Assembly (NCBI RefSeq): GCF_000444875.1
Contig: NC_021985.1
Span: forward strand, 7,584,170-7,648,169
Source: Streptomyces collinus Tu 365
GTDB taxonomy: Bacteria > Actinomycetota > Actinomycetes > Streptomycetales > Streptomycetaceae
Direction of reading: 5' to 3'
Length of the DNA: 64,000 nucleotides
The translations under genes were made by a program, and so were the position numbers. Positions 1-12,000 of this stretch are shown one piece after another. Within the stretch, counting starts at the first letter, position 1, and each line of letters opens with the position of its first letter. The notes under the pieces are model-generated. The model worked only from the letters and a program-made list of their open reading frames with translations. It was not told the origin of the DNA and made no database searches.

Positions 1-1
1 C

Positions 2-3000
2 GAGTACACGACGCTGTCCGTGCTCCGGCTGCGCGGACCGCTCGACCGGAACGCCCTGCGCACCGCGCTCGACGGCCTCGTCACCCGGCACGAGGCGCTG
101 CGCACCACGTTCACCGAGCGGGACGGACAGGCGCTCCAGGTGGTCGGCCCGCCGCACCGGGTCGACCTGCCCGTGGACGACCTCAGCACCGCACCGGACG
201 CGCGGGCGGCGCTGGACGCGCTGCTGGAGCGCGAGGCCGCCACCCCGTTCGACCTGGCGGCCGGGCCGCTGCTGCGCGCCCGGCTGGCCCGCACGGCCGC
301 CGACGAGCACGTCCTCGTCCTCGCCGTGCACCACATCGCCACCGACGGCTGGTCGCTCGGCGTCCTCGGCCGGGACCTGGGCGAGCTGTACACCGCCGCG
401 CACGAGGGCCGCCGGCCCGAACTGCCGGACCTGCCCGTCCGGTACGCCGACCACGCCACCTGGCAGCGCGCCCGCGCCGACCACGTCGAACGGCAACTCG
501 CCCACTGGCGCGAACGGCTGGCGGGGGTGCCCCCGCTGGAGCCGCCGACCGACCGGCCGCGCCCCGCCGTACGGACCCGGGACGGCGCCCTGGTGACCTT
601 CACCCTGCCCGCCGGACTGACCGACCGGCTGCGCGCGTTGGGCCGGGAGGCCGACGCCACCCTGTACATGACGCTGCTGACCGCCTGCACGGCCCTGCTG
701 TCCCGCTGGGCCGACCAGGACGACTTCGCCGTCGGCACCGTCACGGCCGGCCGCGAACGCCCCGAACTGCACGACGTGGTGGGCATGTTCGTGAACACCC
801 TGGTGCTGCGCAACCCGGTACGCCCCGGCACCACCTTCCGCGCGCTGCTGGAACAGGTCCGCGGCACCGTCCTCGACGCCTTCGCCCACCAGGACGTGCC
901 CTTCGAACGGCTGGTGGACGCCCTCCAGCCCGAGCGGGACACCAGCCGCACCCCCCTGTTCCAGGCCATGGTCGCCCTGCACAACCTGGGCGCCGAGGCA
1001 CCCGCGCTCCCCGGCCTGGACGTCGAGCCGGTCCTGCCACCGGTCCGGAACGCCACGTTCGACCTGGCCTTCGACTTCGTGGAGAGCGACGGGGGCGTCA
1101 CCGGCCATCTGGAGTACGCCACCGGCCTGTTCGACGAGGACACCGTCCGCCGCCTGGCCGACCGCCTGCGGCTGCTGCTCCGGGCGGCGGCCCAGGACCC
1201 CGACCGGGACGTCCGGGCCCTGGAGCTGATGACCGCGGCCGAGCGGCACCACGTCCGCCACGACTGGCAGGGCCCGCGCCTCGCCGTGCCGGAGACCACC
1301 TTCCCCGCCCTCTTCGAGGCACAGGCCGCGCGCACCCCGCACGCCACCGCCCTGGTGGCACGGGACGCCACGCTCGACTTCGCCGCCCTCAACGAGCGCG
1401 CGAACCGGCTCGCCCACCACCTCCTCGCCCAGGGCGTCGCCCCCGAACGGGTGGTCGCCGTACGCCTGCCGCGCACCTCCGACCTGATGGTGGCGGTGCT
1501 CGCCGTCGCCAAGGCGGGCGGCACCCTGCTCTGCCTCGACCCCGGCCTGCCCGAGGAGCGCGCCGCCCACCTCCTCGCCGACGCGGCCCCGCACACCGTG
1601 CTGAGCGCCGGGACACTGCGCGACACACCGTGGGAGCGTCTGCCCGCCCACGACCCCACCGACCACGACCGCCCGGCCCCACTGCTCCCGGACCACGCGG
1701 CCTACATCGTCTACACCTCCGGCTCCACCGGCCGCCCCAAGGGCGTCGTCGTCGAACACCGCCACCTGGTCAACCTCTGCCACGACCACCGGGAAGGACT
1801 CGTCGCCCCGCACACCGCCGACGGGCACCGGCTGCGCGCCGCGCTGAGCGCGTCGTTCTCCTTCGACACCTCCTGGGAGGGGCCGCTGCTCCTCGCCCTC
1901 GGGCAGGAGGTCCACCTCGTCGACGAGGACGTGCGCCTGGACCCCGACGCGTTCTGCGCCCAGGTCGCCGAAGGCCGCCTGGACCTGGTGAACGTCACCC
2001 CGTCCTTCCTGCGCGAACTCACCGCCGCCGGACTCCTCGCACCCGGCCGCCACCATCCGCGCGTCCTGCTGGTCGGCGGCGAGGCGACCGGCCCCGGCAC
2101 CTGGCGCGAGCTGTGCGCCGCCACCCGCCTCGGCGTCACCGCGTACAACATGTACGGGCCCACCGAGTGCACCGTCGACGCCACCTACGCGCGCTGCGCC
2201 GACCACCCGGACCGGCCGGTCATCGGCCGCCCCGGCCGCAACCTGCGCGCCGACGTCCTCGACGGAGCCCTGCGCCCGGTGCCGCCCGGCGTGCCCGGCG
2301 AGCTGTACCTCGCCGGCGCGCAGGTGGCCCGCGGCTACCTCGGCCGCCCCGGCCTGACCGCCTCCCGCTTCCTCGCCGACCCGTTCGGCGCGCCGGGCGA
2401 GCGGATGTACCGCACCGGCGACCGCGCCCGCTGGAACGAGCGGGGACTGCTGGAGTTCCTGGGCCGCGCCGACGAGCAGATCAAGATCCGCGGGTTCCGC
2501 ATCGAACCCGGCGAGGTCGAGGCCGCGTTGCAGGCCCACCCGGACGTGGCCGAGGCCGTCGTGACGGCACGCGAACACGCGGGCCGGCTCATGCTCGTCG
2601 CCTACGTCGTCCCCGCGCCGGGCGCCGTCCCGGCCGCCGACACCCTGCGCGGCGCGCTGCGGCGCACCCTGCCCGACCACATGGTGCCCGCGGCGTTCGT
2701 GCCCCTCGCGCGGATCCCGCGCACCGGCACCGGCAAGACCGACCGGCGCGCCCTGCCCGCCCCGCCCGCCCAGCCCGACCCCGCCACGGCGTACGCGGCA
2801 CCGCGCCCCGGCACCGAGCAGACGCTGGCCGCCATCTGGGCGGACGTCCTGCGGGTCGACCGGGTGGGCGCGCGGGACGACTTCTTCGCGCTCGGCGGCG
2901 ACTCCATCCTCAGCATCCAGATCGTCTCCCGGGCCCGCCGGGCGGGACTGGCGCTGACCACCAAGGACGTCTTCCGCCACCGGACCGTGGCCGAACTCGC

Positions 3001-6000
3001 CCTCCACGTCACCGAGGCGGCCCCGACGCAGGCGCACACGGAGCCGCCCGCCGAGGCACCGCTCACGCCCATCCAGCGGTGGTACCTCGACGGCCGCCGA
3101 CCCGGCGACCCGCTGCGCTTCACCATGTCCCAGCGGCTCGAACTCGCCCCCGGCACCGATCTGTCCGCCCTGCGCCCGGCCGTCGACGCCCTCGTCCGCC
3201 ACCACCCGGCCCTGCGCACCCGTTTTCGCCCCACCGCGGACGGCCGGCGCCAGGACGTCCTGCCGGACGCCCCGGAAGGCATCCTCGACCACCACGACGT
3301 GACCCGCCTGCACGGCTCCGCGCTGGAGGCCGAGGTGCGGCGTGCGGCGGACGCGGCCCGGGACCGCCTCGACCCGGACGAGGGCCGGGTGGCGCGCGTC
3401 CTGCTCTTCGACCGCGGCCCCGGACTGCCTGCCCAACTCCTCTTCATCGTCCACCACTTGGTGGTCGACGGCGTCTCCTGGCGGATCCTGCTGGCCGACC
3501 TGGAGACCGCCCACCGCCAGGCGTCGGACGGACACCCCGTCGACCTGCCCCCGGCCACCACCGCCTACGGGCACTGGGCGGCCCGGCTGGAGGCGCACAC
3601 CCGCTCCGGCGCCCTGGACGGCGACCTCGCCCACTGGCAGCGCACCGCCGCGGCCCCGGCCGGCCTGCCCGCCGGACGGCCCGGCCCCAACACCCACGGC
3701 ACCGCCGCCACGGTCACCGTGGAACTGGACCCGGAGACGACCGACGCCCTGCTGCGCCGCGTCCCGGAGGTCTACCGCACCCAGGTCAACGACGTCCTGC
3801 TCAGCGCCCTCGGCCGTACCCTGGCCCGCTGGTGCGGCCGCGAGACCGTGCTGATCGGCGTGGAGGGCCACGGCCGCGAGGACCTCTTCGACGACCTGGA
3901 CCTCTCCCGCACGGTCGGCTGGTTCACGGCCGAGTACCCCCTCGCCCTGACGGTCGCGCCCGACGCCGGCTGGCACGACACCCTGCGCTCGGTGAAGGAA
4001 CAGCTGCGCGCGGTCCCCCTGCACGGCCTGAGCCACGGCGCGCTGCGCCACCTGCTGCCCGACAGCCCGCTCACCGGCACCCCCGCACCGCGGGTCGGCT
4101 TCAACTACCACGGCCAGTGGGACACCGGCGGCGACGGCGGCGGTCTGTACCGTGCCGCCCTGCCCCCGGCCGGCTCCGACACCGACCCCGACGCGCCCCG
4201 CCCCTACCTGCTCGACCTCACCGGCGTCGTCCAGGACGGCAGGCTCGAACTCGGCTGGACGTACCCGCCGGCCGTCTACGACGAGTCCACCGTCCGCGCC
4301 CTCGCCGACGAGATGTGCGCGGCACTGCGCGACATCGCGGCCCACTGCGCCCGCCCGGACGCGGGCGGCCGCACCCCGTCGGACCACCCGCTCGCCGGGC
4401 TCGGGCAGCGGGAACTCGACCGCCTCGTCGGCGACGGCCGGCACGTCGCGGACATCCTGCCGCTGACGCCCCTGCAGGCCGGCATGCTCTTCCACGGCCT
4501 GGTGGACACCGCCGGCGCCTACTTCGACCGGACGGCCGTCCGGCTGTCCGGGGTGAGCGACCCACGCGCCTTCGCCACGGCCTGGCAGCAGGTCGCCGAC
4601 CGCACCGAGGCCCTGCGCACCAGCGTGCACTGGCAGGGTCTGCCGCACCCGGTCCAGGTCGTCCACCACCGCGTGGAACTGCCCGTCACCCACCTCGACT
4701 GGCGGCACCTGACCCCCGAGCGGCGGGCGAGGGAGACCGAGGACCTGCTGGCCGCCGACCGCACGGCCGGCATGGACCTCACCACCGCACCCCTCACCCG
4801 CGTCACCCTGGCCGCACTGCCCGGCGACGAGATCCTGCTGCTGTGGTCCTCCCACCACCTGATCCTGGACGGCTGGAGCACCGGGCAGCTGCTCACCGAG
4901 GTCTGCGAGCGCTACGCCGCGCTCACCGGCGGGCGCGAGGCCCCGGTCCCGGTCCGGCGCCCGTTCGCCGACTTCGTGCGCTGGCTGCACGACCAGGACG
5001 AGCAGGCGGCCGAGGCGCACTGGACCGGCGTCCTCGCCGGCTTCCCGGCCCGCACCCCGCTGCCGTACGACCGCACCCCGGCCGAGGCGCACCGGGCCCG
5101 CGCCGCCGCCACCGTGCACCGGTACCTCGACGAGCGGGTCTCGGCGCGGCTGCGGGAGAGCGCGGCCCGGGCCGGGCTGACGGTGAACACCGTGATCGAG
5201 GGCGCCTGGGCGCTGCTGCTGGCCCGCCACGGTGGACGCGACGACGTCGTGTTCGGCACGACCGTCTCCGGCCGCCCGGCCGAGCTGCCGGGCGTGGAGG
5301 CGATGGTCGGCCTGTTCATCAACACCGTGCCCACCCGGATCCGCGTCCCGGACGGGCCGGTGGTGTCCTGGCTGCGGGACGTGCAGGAGCGGCAGAGCGA
5401 CGCCCGCCGCTTCGACTTCCTCGCCCTGCCCCGCATCCAGGCGCTGAGCGAGGTCCCGGCGGGCGAGGCGCTGTTCGACAGCATGGTGGTCTTCGAGAAC
5501 TACCCCGTCGACGAGTCCGCCACGGCCCGCACGGGGGTGCGCGTCGAGGAGGTGCGTGCCGACGACGCCCCGACCTTCCCGCTGTGCCTGCGCGCCCACC
5601 TCGGCGACCGGCTCGGCCTCGACCTCGCCTACGACGCCGGCCTGTTCGACGCGGACACCGCCGAACGCCTCGCGGCCCGCCTCGCGGCCGTCCTGACCGC
5701 CCTCGCCGACGGCATCGAGGCCGACGCGGAGGTGACCGGCCTCGCGCTGCTCACCGGCGACGACCGCGCCCTGCTCCGGCGGTGGAACGCCACCGCCCGG
5801 CCGCCGGCGCCGCGCAGCCCCGTCGAGCTGTTCGCCGAGCAGGTCCGCCGCACCCCGGGCGCCCCCGCCGTGCGCGACGGCGACACGGAGCTGACGTATC
5901 GCCGCCTCGACGACTGGTCCGACGCCGTGGCCTCGCGGCTCCTCGCCGGCGGCCTGCGGGCGGAGGACCGGGTGGCGCTGCTGATGGACCGCAGCGCCGA

Positions 6001-9000
6001 ACTCGTCGTCGCCCAGCTCGCCGTCCTCAAGGCCGGGGGCGCCTACGTCCCGGTGGACGCGCGCGCCCCCGAGGACCGGCGCCGCGCGCTGATCCGGCTG
6101 GCGGGCGCGACGGCCCGGCTGACCGCCACGGACGTCGCCGCCGCGGCCGCCCCCGTACCGGACACGCCCGTACCCGTACCCGCGGACGCCGACCGGCTGG
6201 CGTACGTGATGTTCACCTCCGGGTCGACCGGCGAGCCCAAGCCGGTCGCGGTACGCCACCGCGACGTCGCCGCCCTCGCCACCGACAGCCGCTTCACCGG
6301 CGGGGTGTGCGCCCGCGTGCCGCTGCACTCCCCGGTGGCCTTCGACGCCGCCACCTTCGAGGTGTGGGCGCCCCTGCTCACCGGCGGCTGCGTCGTCGTG
6401 GCACCGCCCCGGCCCCTGGACGCGGCCCTGCTGCGCCACCTGGTCCGTGACGGCGGCCTGACCGCGCTGTGGCTGACCGCCGGCCTCTTCCGGCTGCTGG
6501 CGCAGGACGCGCCGGACTGCTTCGCCGGCCTGCGCCAGGTGTGGACCGGCGGCGACGTGGTGCCCGCCGCCGCCGTGCGCCGCGTGCTGTCCGCCTGCCC
6601 CGGCCTGACCGTCGTCGACGGCTACGGGCCCACCGAGACGACGACGTTCGCGACCTCCTTCGCGCTCACCGACGCCACGGCCGTCCCCGGCACCGTGCCC
6701 ATCGGCCACCCGCTCGACGACATGCGGGTCCACGTCCTCGACGGCCGGCTGCGCCCCGTGCCGCCGGGCTGCGCCGGCGAGCTGTACGTCGCCGGCGAGG
6801 GCGTGGCCCGCGGCTACCTGGGCCGCCCCGGCGACACCGCCGCCCGCTTCCTCGCCGACCCCGCCGGGCCGCCCGGCACCCGCATGTACCGCACCGGCGA
6901 CCTGGTCCGCCGCCGCCCCGACGGCACGGTCGAGTTCCTGGGCCGCGCCGACGACCAGGTGAAGATCCGCGGTTTCCGCGTCGAACCCGGCGAGGTGGAG
7001 GCCGTCCTCGCGGCGCACCCCGATGTCGTGGACGTCGCGGTGGTGGCCCGCGAGGACCGGCCCGGCGGCCGGCGCCTGGCGGCCTACGTCGTGGGCCCCG
7101 AAGATCTCACGGACGTGCGGGAGTTCGCCGAGCGCTCGCTGCCCGACTACCTCGTCCCCGCCGCCTTCGTCGCCCTGCCCGCGCTGCCCCTGAGCGGCAA
7201 CGGCAAGGTCGACCGGGCCGCCCTCCCGGCCCCGGAGCCCGCGAGCGGCGACCGGCGGCACGAGCCGGTCGCACCGCGCACCGACGCCGAACGGCGCGCC
7301 GCCGACGTCTTCGCGGAGGTCCTCGCCGTCCGGCGGCCCGGCGTGGAGGACGACTTCTTCCAGCTCGGCGGCGACTCCATCCTCAGCATCCGGCTGGCCG
7401 CCCGCCTGTCCGAGGCGTTCGGCACCGACGTGTCACCGCGCGCGGTGTTCACCCACCCCACCCCCGCCGCACTCGCCGCGCTGCTCACCGCCGAGCCGTC
7501 CGGCGACGCCGCGCCCACCGCGATCGTCCCCGTCCCCCGCGACACGCCCGCCCCGATGTCGTACGCCCAGCAACGCCTGTGGTTCCTGGAGGAGTTCGCG
7601 CCCGGCAGCGGCGAGTACGTCACCGCGCTGGCCCTGCGCCTGCGCGGCCGGCTCCAGGTGCCCGCCCTGACCGCGGCCCTGTGCACGCTGGCCGAGCGGC
7701 ACGAGGCACTGCGTACCACCTTCGACACGGTGGACGGCCGCGGCGTGCAGATCGTCCACCCGGCGCGGGACGTGCCACTGGAGCTGCACGACCTGACCGC
7801 GACGGGGGAGGGCGGCCGCGCGGACCGGCTGCGGGAACTGCTCGACGCCGAGCGCGCCCGCACGTTCGACCTGCGGCGCGGTCCCCTGCTGCACGCCGGG
7901 CTGATCAGGCTCTCGGACGACGAGCACGTCCTGACGCTGACGCTGCACCACATCATCACCGACGGCTGGTCCACCGGCGTCCTCACCGGTGACCTCGCCC
8001 ACTTCTACCGGACCGAACTGGGCGCCGACGCCGAGCCGTTGCCGTCCCTGCCCGTCAGCTACGCGGACTACGCCCACTGGCAGCGCGGCACCGCCACGGA
8101 CGAGCACCTCGCGTACTGGAAGGAGCACCTGGCCGGCCTGGAGACGCTGGACCTGCCCACCGACCGGCCGCGTCCGGCGGTGCGCACCCACGGCGGAGCC
8201 ACCGTGCGCCTCGTCCTGCCCCGGGCCACCACCCGCCGCCTGGTCCAGGTGGGCCGGGACCGGCAGGCCACCCTGTTCACCACGCTCGTCGCCGCGGCGC
8301 AGACCTACCTGGCCCGCCTGACCGGTGGCCGGGACATCACGGTCGGCACGGTCACCTCCGGCCGCGACCGCGTCGAGACGCAAGCCCTCGTCGGGTTCTT
8401 CGTCAACACCCTCGTCCTGCGCTCCCGCGTCGAACCCGACCGCCCCTTCCCCGAGTTCCTCGCCGAGGTGCGCGGGACCGTACGGGACGCCTTCGCCCAC
8501 CAGGAGGCGCCGTTCGAACGCGTGGTGGACGAGGTGCAGCCCGTCCGTGACACCAGCCGCACCCCGCTGTTCCAGGTCATGGTGGTGCTGCAGAACGCCC
8601 CGGCCGCCGACCTCGACCTGCCCGGCATCCAGGTCGGCGACGTCGACACGGAACTGCGGCACGCGGCGTTCGACCTCACCCTGGAGTTCGCCGAGACCGC
8701 TGCCGGGGAACTCCACGGCCTGCTCACCTACAACACCGACCTGTTCGACGCGGCCACCGCCGCACGCATGGCCGACCAGCTCGGCATCCTGCTGACCGCC
8801 GTCGCCGACGACCCGGACCGGCCCGTGGGCGCCCTGCCGCTCGCCACCGACGAGACCCTCAAGGCCGTCCTCGACCAGGGCCGCGGCACCGCCCGCCCGA
8901 CACCCGCGGCGACGCTGCCGGAGCTGTTCGAACGGCAGGCCGCCCGCACCCCCGACGCCGTGGCCCTGGCCGACGCCGACGGCCGCGAGCTGACCTACGC

Positions 9001-12000
9001 GCAGGTCGAACGTGCCGCCAACCGGCTGGCGCACCGGCTGATCGCCCGCGGTGCGGGCCCCGAGCGGATCGTGGCACTGGCGCTGCCCCGCGGCGCGGAG
9101 ACGGTGGTGGCCCAGCTCGCCGTGGCCAAGGCCGGCGCCGCCTTCCTGCCGGTCGACCCCGACTACCCCGAGCGGCGGCGGGAGTTCATGCTGCGCGACG
9201 CGGACGCCTGGCTCGTGCTGGACGACCCCGCCGCCGTACGGGACGCGGACGGCCCGGACACCGCGCCCACGGACGCCGAACGCACGGCCCCGCTGACGCC
9301 CGCCCACCCGGCGTACGTGATCTACACGTCCGGATCCACCGGCACACCCAAGGGCGTGACCGTGACCCACGGCGGCCTGGCCGGCTTCGCCGCGGCCGCC
9401 GCCGAACGCTACGACGCGGGCCCCGGCGACCGCGTCCTGCAGTTCGCCTCGCCCAGCTTCGACGCCTCCGTGCTGGAGCTGTGCGTGTCCCTGCTCAGCG
9501 GAGCCACCCTCGTCACCGGGGAGGAGGGCCCCCTCGTCGGCGAGCGGCTCGCCCAGGCCCTCGCCGACCGGCGCATCAGCCACACCCTGATCCCGCCCGC
9601 CGCCCTCGCCACGGTCGACCCCGGGACCGCCGACACCCTGCCGCACCTGCGCACCCTCATCGTGGGCGCCGAGGCGTGCCCGGCCCACCTCGTCGAACGG
9701 TGGGCACCCGGCCGGCGCATGATCAACTCCTACGGCCCGACCGAGGCCACCGTCGTCGCCACCTGGACCGGCCCCCTCACCCCGGGCACCGGAGCCGTGC
9801 CGATCGGACGCCCCGCCGGCGCCACCCGCGTCCACGTCCTCGACGCCGCCCTGCGCCCCGTCCCGCCCGGCGTCACCGGCGAGCTGTACGTGGCCGGCCC
9901 CGGACTGGCCCGCGGCTACCTGAACCGGCCCGGCCTGACCGCCTCCCGCTTCGTCGCCGACCCGTTCGGCGCGCCGGGGGAGCGGATGTACCGCACCGGC
10001 GACCTGGCCCGCTGGGACTCCTCCGGCGACCTGCGCTTCGCCGGGCGCGCCGACGACCAGGTGAAGCTGCGCGGCTTCCGCATCGAGCCCGGCGAGATCG
10101 AGGGCGCGCTGCGCGGCAGCCCGCGGGTGCGCGACGCGGTCGTCACCGTGCGCGGCGGCGGAGCCGACCCGGACGGCCGGTCCGGCGGACGGCTCGTGGC
10201 CTACGTCGTACCCGCCGGGGGCACCGCCGAGGAGCTGCCGGTGGCGGAACTCCGCGACCACCTGACCGGGCTGCTCCCGGCGCACATGGTCCCGTCCGCG
10301 TTCGTCCCGCTGGAGCGCCTGCCGCTCACCCCGAACGGCAAGACCGACCGCGCCGCCCTGCCCGAGCCCGGCCCCCTGCACACCGCCACCGGGCCGCGCA
10401 CCGCGCCGCGCACCGACACCGAACGCCGCATCGCACGGATCTGGGCCGACGTGCTCGGCGTGGCGGACGTCGGCGCGCACGACAACTTCTTCCACCTCGG
10501 CGGCGACTCCATCCTCAGCATGCAGGTCGTCTCCCGGCTGCGGCGCGACGGACTGCACCTCGCCACCCGCGACCTGTTCACCCACCAGACCGTCGCCGAA
10601 CTGGCCACCGTCGCCGGCGGCGCACCCCGGCACGCCGAGACCGGCCCGGTCAGCGGGGACGTGCCCCTCACCCCCATCCAGGAGTGGTTCCTGACCAGCC
10701 CCCGCGCCCGCCACGACCACTTCAACCAGTCCCTGCTGCTGGAACTGGGCACGACCCCGGACGCCACCGCCCTGGAGACGGCCCTCAACGCCCTGCTCGA
10801 CCACCACGACGCCCTGCGCATGCGCTTCACCCGGGACGGGAACGGCTGGCACCAGTTCGACCCGCCGCCCGCCGGCACCGACCGCGACCGCCTCCTGACC
10901 CGCCACGACCTCGGCGGCCTCGTCCCGGCCGACGCCGACGCGGCGATGGAGAAGGCCGCCGACGACCTGCACACCGGCTTCGACCTGGCGCGCGGCCCCC
11001 TGCTGCGGGCGGCCCTGTTCACCGGGGACGCCGACCGGCCCGCCTTCCTCCTCCTGGTCGCCCACCACCTGGTGGTCGACGCCGTGTCCTGGCGCATCCT
11101 GCGCGACGACCTGGAGGCCGCCTACCGGCAGGCCGTCCTGGGCGAGCCCGTCACCCTGGGGGAGCGCAGCACCTCCTTCCTGGACTGGGCCCGGGGCCTC
11201 GCCGAGCACGTGGCGGCCGGCTCCCTCGACGACGAACTGCCGTACTGGGAACGGGCGGCCGGCACCGAGCCGCTGCCCGCCCGGACACCGGCCGCACCGG
11301 AGGCGGCCCCCGTCGAGACGCTCACCGTCGAACTGGACGAGGCGGACACCGAGGCACTGCTGCGCGCCGCGCCGACCGCCTACCGCACCCGCGTCAACGA
11401 CGTGCTGCTCGCCGCCCTCGCCCTGGCCCTGGCCCGCTGGACCGGCCGTGAGGAGGTCCGTCTGGACCTGGAGGGACACGGCCGTGAGGACGTCCTCGAC
11501 GAGGTGGACCTCTCCCGCACCGTCGGCTGGTTCACCACCGTCCACCCCGTCGCCCTCCACGTCCCCGAAGCCGCCGACCTCGGCCCCGGCCGGGACTGGC
11601 GGACGCTCGTGAAGTCGGTCCGGCGCCAACTGCGCGCCGTACCCGGCAACGGTCTCGGCTTCGGCGCCCTGCGCACCTTCGGCCCGCCCGAGGTGCGCGA
11701 GCGGCTCGGACGCGCCGCGCACGGGCAGGTCGTCTTCAACTACCTCGGTCAGTGGGACGCCCGCCCGGAGAACCCCGGCGACGGCCTGGTGCGCGCCGAA
11801 CACGGCTCGTTCGGCCGGCACCACGACCCGCGCGACAGCGGCTCCCACCCGCTGGAGGTCGTCGGCGCGGTCCAGGGCGGCCGGCTCTCCTTCACCTGGC
11901 ACCACCGGCCCGCCCTCCACGCCACGGACACCGTGCGCCGCGTCGCGGGCGACTTCGCCGAGGCCCTGCGCCACATCGCCCACCACGCCCGCGACAGCCG

